This document shows positions 9,744-22,167 of a stretch of DNA of 64,000 nt, piece by piece; the first letter of the stretch is position 1; each line of letters starts with the position of its first letter. Made by a program: the position numbers and the translations under genes. Below the pieces are notes generated by a model. It made no database searches. It worked only from the letters and a program-made list of their open reading frames with translations, and was not told the origin of the DNA. This stretch comes from Sphingomonas abietis (GTDB lineage: Bacteria; Pseudomonadota; Alphaproteobacteria; Sphingomonadales; Sphingomonadaceae), in assembly GCF_027625475.1 (NCBI RefSeq), contig NZ_CP115174.1, positions 1,736,001-1,800,000 of the forward strand, written 5' to 3'.

Positions 9744-9759
9744 CCAATCATTTGATTGG
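9744..9759. promoter_or_regulatory. Palindrome in the catalase promoter region
   Basis: CCAATCATTTGATTGG is a 7+2+7 perfect inverted repeat, about 60 bp upstream of the catalase start. It is unusually AT-rich for this chromosome. It could be an operator for a LysR-type (OxyR) or Fur/PerR-like factor, but it does not match a full OxyR consensus by eye. Confidence 0.4.
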
Positions 9760-9796
9760 TTCGCTGTGAACGCAAAAACCGATCACACGTCTCGGC

Positions 9797-10594
9797 TCAG
9801 TCGCGCTGGCCGAGCACCTGATAGGCCATCACCGCGGTGGCGATCGCGGCGTTGAGGCTGTCCGCCTTGCCGCGCATCGGCAGCTTCACATGCAGGTCGC
9901 ACTCGTCCTCATAGTCCGATGGGAGCCCGCGCGCCTCGTTGCCGACCAGCAGGAAGGTGGGCGCGGCATAGGTCGGCACGCGATAGTCGGTATCGGTGCG
10001 CAGGCTGAGCGCGACCAGCTGGCCGGGGCCGGCGCGCAGCCAGGGCACGAACTCGGCCCATGTCGCCTGCGCGATCGACTGGGTGAACAGCGCGCCCATC
10101 GAGGCACGCACCGCTTCGACCGAAAAGGGATCGACGCACTCGTCGAGCAGGATCAGCCCGCCGGCGCCGACCGCATCGCCGGTGCGCAGGATGGTGCCGA
10201 GATTGCCGGGATCGCGCAGCGACTGGGCGACCATCCAGATACCCGAGGCGGAGCGGTCGATCGTGGTCAGCCTGGTATCGAACTCGGCATAGACGCCGAG
10301 CACGGTCTGCGGATTGTCCTTGCCGGAGAGCTTGTGGAGGATGTCCACATTGGTCTCGATCGCCTCGCCGCCGGCCGCCTCGCAGGCATAAGCGAGGCGG
10401 CGAACCATCATGTGGTTCTCCATCTCGGCGGTGTAGAAGATATAGAGCGGCAGGTGGCCCGCTTCCTCGGCCTCGGCGAGGATGCGCAGCCCTTCGGCGA
10501 TGAACAGGCCCTCCTCGCGGCGATGGCGCTTCTCGCGCAGGTTGCGCACGCGCTTGACGAGGGGATTGGAGAAGGCGGTGATTTCGCGGGGCAT
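9797..10594 (-). CDS. TrmH/SpoU-family rRNA 2'-O-methyltransferase
   Basis: SAM-dependent RNA ribose methyltransferase of the SPOUT (knotted) class, probably acting on 23S rRNA. The 265-residue protein has the N-terminal substrate-binding subdomain (NPLVKRVRNLREKRHRREEG). The three SpoU motifs are present: SLRDPGNLGTILRT, the NEARGLP turn, and LPMRGKADSLNAAIA. The exact target nucleotide cannot be told from sequence. It lies 113 bp downstream of the HPr gene on the same strand, separated by a large inverted repeat. Confidence 0.9.
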   Translation of the reverse strand: MPREITAFSNPLVKRVRNLREKRHRREEGLFIAEGLRILAEAEEAGHLPLYIFYTAEMENHMMVRRLAYACEAAGGEAIETNVDILHKLSGKDNPQTVLGVYAEFDTRLTTIDRSASGIWMVAQSLRDPGNLGTILRTGDAVGAGGLILLDECVDPFSVEAVRASMGALFTQSIAQATWAEFVPWLRAGPGQLVALSLRTDTDYRVPTYAAPTFLLVGNEARGLPSDYEDECDLHVKLPMRGKADSLNAAIATAVMAYQVLGQRD

Positions 10595-10611
10595 GGGAAA
10601 CTCTTACGCTT

Positions 10612-10691
10612 CGTTCGTCCTGAGCATAGTCGCAGGACGTGCGGCCGGCGCCGCATGGAGGGCACGTCCTTCGCCAAGCTCAGGACGAACG
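10612..10691. repeat. Large inverted repeat of two CGTTCG-type palindromic units
   Basis: CGTTCGTCCTGAGC (10612-10625) and GCTCAGGACGAACG (10678-10691) are perfect inverted copies. Between them are further arms GGACGTGC and GCACGTCC. The whole 80-bp block can fold into a long branched hairpin. It lies between ptsH and the SpoU methyltransferase gene and may separate their transcripts. The unit resembles the one at 6972-6998. Confidence 0.7.
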
Positions 10692-10707
10692 GGATGGCTA
10701 AGCGTAT

Positions 10708-11010
10708 CTATTCCTCGCCGAACTTGTTCTCGACCAGTTCGACCAGCACGGCGAGCGTCTGTTCCGCGCCATCGCCCTCGGCGCTGATCGTGACATGATC
10801 GCCCTTGGCGGCGCCGAGCATCATCAGCCCCATGATCGAGGTGCCGGCGACCTTCGACCCGTCCTTCTCGACCTCGACGGCGGCGGGCTGCGCGGAGGCG
10901 AGGGTCACGAACTTGGCCGAGGCGCGGGCATGGAGGCCGCGCTTGTTGGTGATCTGGACGAGCCGGCTGTGTGGCCCGGCGCGCGTGGGCTCGGTAATGG
11001 GCTCGGTCAC
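10708..11010 (-). CDS. ptsH: HPr phosphocarrier protein of the regulatory PTS
   Basis: Carries phosphate on His 28 (RGLHARASAKF) from enzyme I to EIIA. Ser 58 in TSIMGLMML is the site phosphorylated by HPr kinase. The 100-residue protein has a longer N-terminus than typical 85-90 residue HPr. Its GTG start at 11010 overlaps the EIIA stop as GTGA. HprK lies two genes upstream in the same operon. No EIIB or EIIC gene is present, so the role is regulatory rather than sugar uptake, as usual in alphaproteobacteria. Confidence 0.94.
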   Translation of the reverse strand: MTEPITEPTRAGPHSRLVQITNKRGLHARASAKFVTLASAQPAAVEVEKDGSKVAGTSIMGLMMLGAAKGDHVTISAEGDGAEQTLAVLVELVENKFGEE

Positions 11011-11414
11011 GCTGCGGCCTCTCCCAGCAGATCGGAGGCGACCGAGATATATTTGCGGCCGGCATCGCGCGCGGCGGCGACGGCGGCCTTGATCTTCATC
11101 GTGCGGCGCGCGGAGGCGAGGCGGATCAGCATCGGCAGGTTGATCCCGGCGATCACCTCCACGCTCTCCGATTTCATCAGCGAGATAGCGAGGTTCGAGG
11201 GTGTGCCGCCGAACAGGTCGGTCAGCACGATCACGCCATCGCCACTGTCGACGGCGGTGATGGCGGCGGCGATATCGTTTCGTCGGCCTTCCATGTCATC
11301 CTCCGGCCCGATGCAGATCGGCACGATCGCCTCCTGCGGACCCACCACATGCTCCATCGCGGTCACGAACTCCGCCGCAAGACGTCCATGCGTCACCAGC
11401 ACCAAACCGATCAT
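11007..11414 (-). CDS. PTS EIIA component, mannose/fructose (Man) family
   Basis: Phosphate acceptor from HPr. The 135-residue protein is a complete EIIA-Man domain, starting MIGLVLVTHG with active-site His 9. It contains DGVIVLTDLFGGTPSNLA, a signature of the family. ATG 11414 is the first start after the rapZ stop. No transporter subunits follow, so it should work as a signalling end-point (compare ManX/PtsM-like EIIA next to HPr and HprK in alphaproteobacteria). The stop overlaps the ptsH GTG. Confidence 0.93.
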   Translation of the reverse strand: MIGLVLVTHGRLAAEFVTAMEHVVGPQEAIVPICIGPEDDMEGRRNDIAAAITAVDSGDGVIVLTDLFGGTPSNLAISLMKSESVEVIAGINLPMLIRLASARRTMKIKAAVAAARDAGRKYISVASDLLGEAAA

Positions 11415-11473
11415 CGATCCACCCGAGTTTGGCCTTTCCCTGGGGTCACCCTTCGCTCCCGCGCGTCCAGCTC

Positions 11474-12355
11474 TTAGTGTCGGGCCAGATCGCGATGCAC
11501 GATGGTGGGCGAAAAACCGCGTTCGCGCAACCGGCTGCCTATGGTTTCGGCAACATGGACCGAGCGATGCCTGCCGCCTGTGCAGCCGAACGCGATGGTG
11601 ACATAGCTCTTTCCCTCGGCAGCGTAGCGCGGGAGCAACAGCGCGAGCAGCCCGTCGATCCGTTCGATCGCTTCGGGATAAGCGGGGTCGGCGGCGACGT
11701 AATCGGCGACGGGGGCCTGCTGGCCGGTCATCGGCTTGAGCTCGGGCACCCAGTGCGGATTGCGCAGGAAGCGCATGTCGAGCACCAGATCGGCGTTGCG
11801 CGGCACGCCGCGGGCGAAGCCGAACGACATGATCGCCAGCGTCGTGCCGGTTTCCGGCGTGGCGAAGCGGGCGCGCAGTTCCTGCTGGAGCGTGTTGGTG
11901 CTGCTGTCGGTGGTGTCGATCAGATGATCGGCGATGGCGCGCAGCGGATGGAGCAGCTCGCGCTCGCGGGCGATGCCGTCCTCGATCGGCCGATCGAGCG
12001 CCAGCGGATGGCGGCGGCGAGTTTCCGAAAAACGGCGGACCAGCTCGGAATCGGCGCAATCGAGGACCAGCAGCCCGACATCGTCGCCCTGCTCGTGGCG
12101 TCTGGCGATGCGCGCCACCATGCGATCGGGGTCGAAGCCCCGCGTCCGGCTGTCCACCACCACGGCGAGCGGCCGATCCTCGCCGTCCGCACCCATCTGG
12201 CCCGGCGCATCGAGCAGCCGGTCGAGCAGCATCAGCGGCAGGTTGTCGACCACCTCCCAGCCGAGATCCTCCAGCGTGCGAACGGCGGTGGACTTGCCGG
12301 CGCCGGACATGCCGGTGACGATCATCAGCCGGCGGTGGCGGCCATCCTCGCTCAT
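11474..12355 (-). CDS. rapZ: RapZ-family RNase adapter / nucleotide-binding protein
   Basis: In enterobacteria RapZ guides RNase E to the small RNA GlmZ and senses amino-sugar precursor. In alphaproteobacteria its target is not settled. The 293-residue protein has a Walker A GMSGAGKST (15-23) and the family C-terminus with SFGFARGVPRNADLVLDMRFLRN and FGCTGGRHRSV. The start ATG at 12355 overlaps the hprK stop as ATGA. Position between hprK and the EIIA/HPr genes ties it to PTS signalling. Confidence 0.94.
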   Translation of the reverse strand: MSEDGRHRRLMIVTGMSGAGKSTAVRTLEDLGWEVVDNLPLMLLDRLLDAPGQMGADGEDRPLAVVVDSRTRGFDPDRMVARIARRHEQGDDVGLLVLDCADSELVRRFSETRRRHPLALDRPIEDGIARERELLHPLRAIADHLIDTTDSSTNTLQQELRARFATPETGTTLAIMSFGFARGVPRNADLVLDMRFLRNPHWVPELKPMTGQQAPVADYVAADPAYPEAIERIDGLLALLLPRYAAEGKSYVTIAFGCTGGRHRSVHVAETIGSRLRERGFSPTIVHRDLARH

Positions 12356-12852
12356 CGCGGCAGGACCATCTGGGTCAGGGTCTGCGCGGGCAGGGGCTGC
12401 TGGAGCGGGGGCGGGGGCGGCATCTGGATCTGGGTCTGGGCCTTCAGCAGCAGCTCGACCTTGATCGGGGCGGAGGGCTCCAGCGCGGCCAGCGACGCCA
12501 CCGGCACGTCACGCCCCGCCAGCCGCCGGGTCGCGGCGTCCGGCATCCGCGCCACCATCGATTCGAGATCGATCATCAGCGCGACCTCGGCCTCGGCGAG
12601 GTGCGGCATCTCGACGATGCCGATGCCGCGGACCTCGATCTTGCCGGCCAGCCGTGCCGGCGGCGTGGCGAAGAGGCGGCCGTCGCGGCGGCGAATCTCG
12701 GTATAATCGTCGGACACCAAGGCCGCGCCGCGATCGATCAGGCGCAGGGCGAGATCGGATTTGCCGGAACCGGAGCGGCCGGACAGCAGCACCGCCCGTC
12801 CTCCGATCGCGACGCAGGAGGCGTGGACGAGATCGGAGGAAAGCTCGCTCAT
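12352..12852 (-). CDS. hprK: Short HPr kinase/phosphorylase (catalytic domain only)
   Basis: Phosphorylates HPr at its regulatory serine. The 166-residue protein is only the C-terminal kinase domain; the N-terminal domain of the about 310-residue Firmicutes HprK is absent, as is normal for alphaproteobacteria. The P-loop GRSGSGKS (25-32), SDDY (47-50) and the HprK signature EVRGIGIVEM (73-82) are intact. The tail is a proline/glutamine-rich segment (MPPPPPLQQPLP) of unclear role. Coupled by 4-bp ATGA overlaps to chvG upstream and rapZ downstream. Confidence 0.93.
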   Translation of the reverse strand: MSELSSDLVHASCVAIGGRAVLLSGRSGSGKSDLALRLIDRGAALVSDDYTEIRRRDGRLFATPPARLAGKIEVRGIGIVEMPHLAEAEVALMIDLESMVARMPDAATRRLAGRDVPVASLAALEPSAPIKVELLLKAQTQIQMPPPPPLQQPLPAQTLTQMVLPR

Positions 12853-14450
12853 GGCTCGGATGCCCTCGGCAAGGTGATCAGGAAATGCGCGCCGCTGCGC
12901 CCGTCCGATCGGTCGCGCACCTCGATGGTGCCGTCATGACCGTCGGCGATCGCCTTGGCGATGGCGAGGCCGAGGCCGGAATGGCGTTCCGGCGCCTCGT
13001 CGTCGGGGCGATCGGTGTGGAAGCGGCGGAAGATGTTGTCGCGCTTGTCGGGCGATACGCCGGGGCCTTCGTCCTCGATCGCGATCAGCACGATATCCTC
13101 GATGCCGATCGCACTGACCTCGACGAGGCCGCCGGGCGGCGAGAAGGAGACGGCGTTGTCGATCACATTGTCGATCATGCGCGCCAATCGTGAAGGATCG
13201 CCGAACACCACCGTGGTATCGAGATAGGGCCGCGCGAAGGCGACGCGGACGTCACCGTTGCGGCCACGCTCGTCGCGCGCGCCGACCATGCGCTCGATCA
13301 TCGGGCCGAGATCGATCGCCTCGAAATGCGCGCGGGACAATTCGCCGTCGAGCCGGGAGATTTCGGCGACGTCGGTGATCAGGCGATCGAGGCGGATCAC
13401 GTCATCGCGCACGATATCGAGCAACCGGGCCTGCAACGCCTCGTCCTTGACCACGCCGAGGCTGTCGACCGCCGATCGCAGCGAGGCGAGCGGGTTCTTG
13501 AGTTCGTGGCTGACATCGGCGGCGAACGCCTCCACCGCGTCGATCCGGCGGCGCAGCGCCTGGCTCATGTCGGAGAGCGCGCGGGCGAGCAGGCCGATCT
13601 CGTCGCGGCGCGAGGGCAGGCGGGGCACCACCACCTCGCGGGCGCGCCCCAGGCGGACGCGGTGCGCCGCCAGCGCCAGCCGGCGCAGCGGCCGTGCGAT
13701 CGTGCGGGCGAGGAACAGCGAGAGCAGCACCGAGACGATCAGCACGCCGCCGATCACCATGCCGATGGCGAAGCGCTCGGCGCGGACGATGCGGGTGATG
13801 TCGCGGACATTATTGGTGGTCAGCAGGGTGCCGACCCCCGGCACGAACACCGCCGCGGACAAGACCGGCGTGCGATCGGGCGCATTGCGCCGCATCGAAT
13901 AGACCCGGCTGGGATTCGCCGCCGCCAGCTTCGCCTCCGGCCAGGCATTGCGGCTGTCGATCGCCGGCTCCTCGAAATAGGGCACCAGATCCGCACCGAC
14001 GATATGATCGAAGATCTTGTCCATGAAGCGGGCGACATGCTTCTGCCAGGGCTGGGTATGGGGATCGATCAGCTGGTAGGTGATCGGGCCCTGGCGCCAG
14101 CTGTCCAGCGACGGCGCGCCGGAGGCATCGTAGATCCGCACCCGCTCGCCTTCGATCCCGGCCAGCTTGGTGGCGAGCCGCGCGCGCGCGGCGGGCGGCA
14201 CCGCGGCGATCGCGCTGCCGATCATCTGGGCATCGTCCTGCGCCTGCTCGATGCGCTCTTCGGCGACGCGGGCGCGGTAGCTGTCCAGATAGAAGAAGCT
14301 GCCCGCCAGCATCGCCACCGCGAAGACGTTGACCGCTAGGATGCGGCTGGTCAGCGACCAGCGCGCCGACCAGTTCAGCGGATTGTCATCGGGATCGGCG
14401 CGCCTTGCGGGCGAACAGTCACTCCTCGCCAAAACGGTATCCCACGCCAT
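12849..14450 (-). CDS. chvG: ChvG/ExoS-type envelope-stress sensor histidine kinase
   Basis: Membrane sensor that phosphorylates ChvI in response to acid or envelope stress. From ATG 14450 it has 533 residues: TM1 (about 33-55), a periplasmic stimulus-sensing domain, TM2 ([20 protein letters not shown]), HAMP, HisKA with VSHELKNP, and HATPase with the N box DNVIDNAV and [14 protein letters not shown]. The start is uncertain. ATG 14450 lies 32 bp inside chvI; TTG 14432 also overlaps. The expected GTGA-coupled GTG at 14422 is in another frame and stops after 15 codons, which hints at a 1-base deletion at the start. Downstream, ATGA coupling leads into hprK. Confidence 0.88.
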   Translation of the reverse strand: MAWDTVLARSDCSPARRADPDDNPLNWSARWSLTSRILAVNVFAVAMLAGSFFYLDSYRARVAEERIEQAQDDAQMIGSAIAAVPPAARARLATKLAGIEGERVRIYDASGAPSLDSWRQGPITYQLIDPHTQPWQKHVARFMDKIFDHIVGADLVPYFEEPAIDSRNAWPEAKLAAANPSRVYSMRRNAPDRTPVLSAAVFVPGVGTLLTTNNVRDITRIVRAERFAIGMVIGGVLIVSVLLSLFLARTIARPLRRLALAAHRVRLGRAREVVVPRLPSRRDEIGLLARALSDMSQALRRRIDAVEAFAADVSHELKNPLASLRSAVDSLGVVKDEALQARLLDIVRDDVIRLDRLITDVAEISRLDGELSRAHFEAIDLGPMIERMVGARDERGRNGDVRVAFARPYLDTTVVFGDPSRLARMIDNVIDNAVSFSPPGGLVEVSAIGIEDIVLIAIEDEGPGVSPDKRDNIFRRFHTDRPDDEAPERHSGLGLAIAKAIADGHDGTIEVRDRSDGRSGAHFLITLPRASEP

Positions 14451-15123
14451 AGAGGGTCTCGATCGCCTTGAACTGCGGATCGACCTGCCGGAATTTGCGG
14501 CGCAGGCGCTTGATGTGGCTGTCGATCGTGCGATCGTCGACATAGACATCGTCCTGATAGGCGGCATCCATCAGCTGGTCGCGCGATTTGACGAAGCCGG
14601 GGCGCTGGGCGAGCGCCTCCAGGATCATGAATTCGGTGACGGTCAGCACCACGTCCTCGCCGCCCCAGCGCACCTTGTGGCGGGCCGGGTCCATGTCGAG
14701 CCGGCCGCGCACCAGGCGTTCGGCCGGCGGCTGTTCCTCGTCCTGCGGTGCCGCGCGGGCATCGGTGCGGCGCAGGATCGCGCGGATGCGGGCGATCAGC
14801 AGGCGGAGCGAGAAGGGCTTGGCGATATAATCGTCGGCGCCCATGGCGAGGCCCAGCGCCTCGTCCAGCTCGTCATCCTTGCTGGTCAGGAAGATCACCG
14901 GCACCTGGCTCTTCTCGCGCAGCCGGCGCAGCACCTCCATCCCATCCATCCGCGGCATCTTGATGTCGAGCACGACGAGATCCGGGCCATTCTCCAGAAA
15001 CGCCTTCAGCGCGGCTTCGCCGTCCGAATAGATGCGCACGGCGAAGCCCTCGGCCTGCAGCGCGATGGACACCGAGGTCAGGATGTTGCGGTCGTCATCG
15101 ACGAGAGCGATCGAGGCGGACAT
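14419..15123 (-). CDS. chvI: ChvI-type OmpR-family response regulator
   Basis: Transcription factor activated by ChvG, controlling envelope and acid responses in alphaproteobacteria. The 234-residue protein has a receiver domain with acidic pocket Asp 10/Asp 11, phospho-acceptor Asp 53 ([12 protein letters not shown]), the LTSK switch Thr/Lys and KPFS. A winged-helix DNA-binding domain (about 135-232) carries [18 protein letters not shown] and ends YGVGYRF. It is first in the six-gene chvI-chvG-hprK-rapZ-EIIA-ptsH run. Confidence 0.95.
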   Translation of the reverse strand: MSASIALVDDDRNILTSVSIALQAEGFAVRIYSDGEAALKAFLENGPDLVVLDIKMPRMDGMEVLRRLREKSQVPVIFLTSKDDELDEALGLAMGADDYIAKPFSLRLLIARIRAILRRTDARAAPQDEEQPPAERLVRGRLDMDPARHKVRWGGEDVVLTVTEFMILEALAQRPGFVKSRDQLMDAAYQDDVYVDDRTIDSHIKRLRRKFRQVDPQFKAIETLYGVGYRFGEE

Positions 15124-15177
15124 TCGCGTCCACTAGCAGAGCGAAACGTGATGGGGAATGAAGCCTGGGGCTCGCCG

Positions 15178-18545
<3,368 letters not shown>

Positions 18546-18575
18546 TCCGATCCTGCGCCGCGGCGGAGAGCAGGC

Positions 18576-19733
18576 ATGACGCCACAGGCGCGCGCGCAGG
18601 CGGCGATCGACATCCTCGACGAGGTGGTCGCCGCCGCGCGCGATGCGGGGGCGGCGGCGGACGTCATCGTCCAGCGCTATTTCCGCACCCGCCGCTATGC
18701 CGGATCGAAGGACCGGCGGGCGGTGCGCGAACTGGTCTATGCCGCGATCCGGCGTTCGGGCGAGCGGCCGGACAGCGGGCGCGCGGCGCTGGTCGGGCTG
18801 GCCGAGGAGCAGCCGGAACTGGCCGCTTTGTTCGACGGATCGATGCACGGCCCGCCGCCGATCGCGGCCAATGAAGCCAGCGCCGGCGCATCCGAGGTGC
18901 CGCTGTGGCTGGCGCCGCAGCTCAGCGGTTTCGGCCTGCTCGATCGGGCGCCGCTCGATCTGCGGGTCAACCGCCTCAAGGCCAAGCGGGCCGACATCAC
19001 GATCGCCGACGCGGCGCCGACCCCCCATGCGCCCGATGGCCTGCGCCTGCCCGAAGGCGTGCAGGTCGAGAAGCTGCCCGAATGGGAAACCGGCCTGATC
19101 GAGGTGCAGGACGAGGGCAGCCAGCTCGTCACGCTGGCCTGCGCGGCCGAGCCGGGGATGAAGGTGGTCGATTTCTGCGCCGGCGCCGGCGGCAAGACGC
19201 TGGGGCTCGCGGCGCAGATGGCGGATCGCGGCGTGATCACCGCCTGCGACGCCGATCGCGCGCGGCTCTCCCGGCTCGCCCCCCGTGCCGAGCGCGCCGG
19301 GGTGACGATCGTGGAGACGCGGCTGCTCGACGGCGGCCGGGAGAGCGAGGCGCTGGGTGATCTGATCGGTGCGGCCGATCTCGTCGTCGTCGATGCACCC
19401 TGTTCGGGCACCGGCACCTGGCGGCGCAACCCGGAGGCGCGCTGGCGGCTCACTCCCGATCGCCTCGCGCGCGTCGTGGCGCTGCAGGCGCGCCTGCTCG
19501 ATGTCGCGGCGGAGCTGGTGAAGCCGGGCGGGGTGCTGGTCCATATCGTCTGCTCGCTGCTCGACGAGGAGGGGGTTGGGCAGGCCGAGGCCTTTCTCGC
19601 GCGCCATCCGGGCTGGGCGGCCGAGCCGATCGCGCTGCCGGCCGGGCGGCCTCATGGGCCGGGCCTGCGCCTCACACCATCGGACGACGGCACCGACGGC
19701 TTTTTCGTCGCGAGGCTCAAGGCACCGTGCTAG
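18576..19733 (+). CDS. RsmB/NOP-family RNA cytosine-5 methyltransferase
   Basis: SAM-dependent m5C methyltransferase, probably for 16S rRNA. The 385-residue protein has an N-terminal NusB-like helical region (about 1-80) and a Rossmann domain with CAGAGGKTL (SAM motif I). The two catalytic cysteines are in DAPCSGTGTWRRNPE (motif IV) and HIVCSLLDEE (motif VI). It resembles RsmB more than RsmF. Thirty bp separate it from guaB, so co-transcription is likely. Confidence 0.92.
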   Translation: MTPQARAQAAIDILDEVVAAARDAGAAADVIVQRYFRTRRYAGSKDRRAVRELVYAAIRRSGERPDSGRAALVGLAEEQPELAALFDGSMHGPPPIAANEASAGASEVPLWLAPQLSGFGLLDRAPLDLRVNRLKAKRADITIADAAPTPHAPDGLRLPEGVQVEKLPEWETGLIEVQDEGSQLVTLACAAEPGMKVVDFCAGAGGKTLGLAAQMADRGVITACDADRARLSRLAPRAERAGVTIVETRLLDGGRESEALGDLIGAADLVVVDAPCSGTGTWRRNPEARWRLTPDRLARVVALQARLLDVAAELVKPGGVLVHIVCSLLDEEGVGQAEAFLARHPGWAAEPIALPAGRPHGPGLRLTPSDDGTDGFFVARLKAPC

Positions 19734-19765
19734 ACGTCGGCGCATTGATGTTTCCGGAGAGACTG

Positions 19766-20296
19766 ATGCGTTTCCTGCCTGTTGCCGCCGCTGCCTCCCT
19801 CGGTCTGCTCACCCTGTCGAGCGGCAGCTATGGGCAGAAGCCGGACAACCAGATCAATCCCACCTCCACGCTGTTCGAGAAGCGGGGCGAGGCCGCGTTC
19901 GCCGCCGGCAATCTCGCCGCCGCCAATGACGCGCTGGAGGCGGCGGTGGTCGCCGACCCCAAGAACCGGGCTGCCTTCGTGTCGCTCGGCAAGGTCGCGC
20001 AGGCGCAGGCGATGCCGGGCAAGGCGCTGCATTACTACAAGGATGCGCTGCTGCTCGAACCCAATGACCTGACCGCGCTGTCGGCGCAGGGCGATGCGCT
20101 GGTGCAGCGTGGCGCGGTCGATCGGGCCAAGGACAATCTCACCCGCATCCAGACGCTGTGCAAGGGGCCATGCCCGGCGGCGACCACGCTCGCGGCCGCC
20201 ATCGCCAAGGGCCCGCCGCCGCTGGTCCAGACTGCGCAGGCCGGCGACAAGGTGCCGCCGAAGGGCCAGGAAAGCGCCGCGCCCGCGAAGAACTGA
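19766..20296 (+). CDS. Exported TPR-repeat protein
   Basis: Function unknown. The 176-residue protein starts MRFLPVAAAASLGLLTLSSG, a Sec signal peptide, then has about two to three tetratricopeptide repeats (FEKRGEAAFAAGNLAAANDA; AAFVSLGKVAQAQAMPGKAL; ALSAQGDALVQRGAVDRAKD) and a low-complexity Pro/Ala/Lys tail. Two cysteines (LCKGPCP) sit near the C-terminal part and could form a disulfide in the periplasm. ATG 19766 is preceded by GGAGAG. It follows the RsmB-type gene closely. Confidence 0.8.
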   Translation: MRFLPVAAAASLGLLTLSSGSYGQKPDNQINPTSTLFEKRGEAAFAAGNLAAANDALEAAVVADPKNRAAFVSLGKVAQAQAMPGKALHYYKDALLLEPNDLTALSAQGDALVQRGAVDRAKDNLTRIQTLCKGPCPAATTLAAAIAKGPPPLVQTAQAGDKVPPKGQESAAPAKN

Positions 20297-20311
20297 GCGG
20301 GGCTCCGCGGC

Positions 20312-21175
20312 TCAGGAGAGCGCGCGGGCCAACGCCACGAACTCGTCCACCGACAGCGTTTCCGGCCGTCGCTCGGTGCTGATGCCGAGCGTGGCGAGCG
20401 CGTCGAGCGCGTTCGCCACCCCCTTCAGGCTCTGCCGCAGCATCTTGCGGCGCTGGCCGAAGGCGGCGGCAGTCAGTGCCGAGAGCCGCGCCGGATCGAC
20501 GCCCTCCGGCATCGCCTTGGGCACGATGTGGACGACCGCCGACATCACCTTGGGCGGCGGCACGAACGCCGAGCGATGGACGTTGAGCGCGATCGTCGCG
20601 GTCGAACGCCATTGGGCGAGGATCGAGAGGCGGCCATAGGCGTCGCTGCCCTCCCTCGCCACGATCCGTTCGGCCACTTCCTTCTGAAACATCAGGTTGA
20701 GCGACGCCCACCATGGCGCCCAATCCTGGCTTTCCAGCCAGCGGACCAGCAGCACGGTGCCGACATTATAGGGCAGGTTGGCGACGATATGGGCGCCGTC
20801 GCCGGCCTCGGCGCGCTCGTCCACGTCCAGCGCGTCGCCTTCGATGACGCGCAGGCGACCGCCCGACGCCTCGGTCAGCTCGGCCAGCGCCGGCAGGCAA
20901 CGGCGATCGCGCTCCACCGCGGTCACTTCGGCGCCGGCGCGAAGCAGGGCGCGGGTCAGGCCGCCGGGGCCGGGGCCGACCTCATAGACGCGCCGGCCGT
21001 CGAGATTGCCGGCCACGCGGGCGATCCGGTCGAGCAATTGCGGATCGAGCAGGAAGTTCTGGCCGAGCGCCTTGGACGCGGAGAGCCCATGCCGGGCGAT
21101 CACCTCGCGCAGCGGCGGCAGCGCGGCCATCCCCGACGGCGGGCCGCCGGTCGGCGCGGAGGTCGGTTCCGTCAC
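20312..21175 (-). CDS. rsmA: 16S rRNA adenine dimethyltransferase RsmA (KsgA)
   Basis: Dimethylates two adjacent adenosines in the 3' hairpin of 16S rRNA. The 287-residue protein has [26 protein letters not shown] (SAM motif I), the catalytic NLPYN motif, [11 protein letters not shown] and [12 protein letters not shown], in RsmA order. GTG 21175 overlaps the pdxA stop as GTGA. It is last in the lptD-surA-pdxA-rsmA operon, an arrangement shared with many proteobacteria. Confidence 0.96.
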   Translation of the reverse strand: MTEPTSAPTGGPPSGMAALPPLREVIARHGLSASKALGQNFLLDPQLLDRIARVAGNLDGRRVYEVGPGPGGLTRALLRAGAEVTAVERDRRCLPALAELTEASGGRLRVIEGDALDVDERAEAGDGAHIVANLPYNVGTVLLVRWLESQDWAPWWASLNLMFQKEVAERIVAREGSDAYGRLSILAQWRSTATIALNVHRSAFVPPPKVMSAVVHIVPKAMPEGVDPARLSALTAAAFGQRRKMLRQSLKGVANALDALATLGISTERRPETLSVDEFVALARALS

Positions 21176-22167
21176 AGCGCGGCGGCGCGGCGCCCCGCCG
21201 CTTCCCCCGCCATCCGGATCGCGGCAATGGTCGCGCCGGGCTCGGCGAGGCCCTGGCCGGCGATCTCGAAGGCGGTGCCGTGATCCGGCGCCGTCCGCAC
21301 GATCGGCAGGCCGAGCGTCATGTTGACGCCGTCGTCGAAATGCAGCGTCTTGAGCGGGATCAGCGCCTGATCATGATAGGTGCAGAGCGCCACGTCGTAG
21401 TGGGCGCGGGCGCGGGGGTGGAACATCGTGTCGGCGGCTAGCGGCCCGACGATATCGATGCCCTCGTCGCGCAGCTGCTCGATCGCGGGCAGCAGGATCT
21501 CGATCTCCTCGCGGCCGAGCGCGCCGCCCTCGCCGGCATGGGGATTGAAGCCCGCCATGGCGATACGCGGCGCCTCGATGCCGAAATCCCGTTGCAGGCC
21601 CCGCGCCGTCACCCGCGCCCGCGCCACGACCAGCTCGACCGTCAGCAGGGCGGAGACGCTCGCCAGCGGGACATGGGTGGTGATGCACACGGTCTTGAGC
21701 GTCGGCCCCGCGAGCATCATCGCGACATTGCCGGGCGATACGCCGCAGCGTTCCGCGACGAACTCGGTCTGCCCCGAATGGCTGAAGCCGATCGCATAGA
21801 GTTCGGCCTTGGAGACCGGGCCGGTGACGATCGCGCTGGCGGCGTTTTCGCGGACGATCCCGACCGCGATCTCGAGGCTGGCGATGGCGCAGCGCGCGCC
21901 GGGCATGTTGGGCTTGCCCGGGACGATCTCGCCGGCGTCCTCCACCTCCATGATGGGAAGCGCCTCATCGAAGCAGCCAATGGCCTCGGACGGCTCGCCG
22001 ATCTTGCGCAGCGGCCCCTTCCACACAGTCGAGATCGAGCGGACATCGCCGATCGCGAAGAAGGGCGGGAGCTTCTGCTCGCGCCGCTTCACCCAAGCCT
22101 TGGCCAGCACCTCCGGGCCGATCCCGGCCGGATCGCCGATCGACACGGCGATCGGTAATCCGGTCAT
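21172..22167 (-). CDS. pdxA: 4-hydroxythreonine-4-phosphate dehydrogenase
   Basis: NAD-dependent enzyme of pyridoxal phosphate synthesis. The 331-residue protein begins [20 protein letters not shown], as PdxA does. It carries the metal-ligand histidines in [20 protein letters not shown] and the NPHAGEGG stretch. ATG 22167 overlaps the surA stop as ATGA, and its own stop overlaps the rsmA GTG, so three genes are translationally chained. Confidence 0.96.
   Translation of the reverse strand: MTGLPIAVSIGDPAGIGPEVLAKAWVKRREQKLPPFFAIGDVRSISTVWKGPLRKIGEPSEAIGCFDEALPIMEVEDAGEIVPGKPNMPGARCAIASLEIAVGIVRENAASAIVTGPVSKAELYAIGFSHSGQTEFVAERCGVSPGNVAMMLAGPTLKTVCITTHVPLASVSALLTVELVVARARVTARGLQRDFGIEAPRIAMAGFNPHAGEGGALGREEIEILLPAIEQLRDEGIDIVGPLAADTMFHPRARAHYDVALCTYHDQALIPLKTLHFDDGVNMTLGLPIVRTAPDHGTAFEIAGQGLAEPGATIAAIRMAGEAAGRRAAAL

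Noticed and set aside
7571..9769. Long open frame on the plus strand opposite the catalase gene
   Set aside because: It mirrors the catalase codons, is rich in Arg/His/Asp/Gly with no domain, and the opposite strand encodes a complete, motif-bearing catalase.
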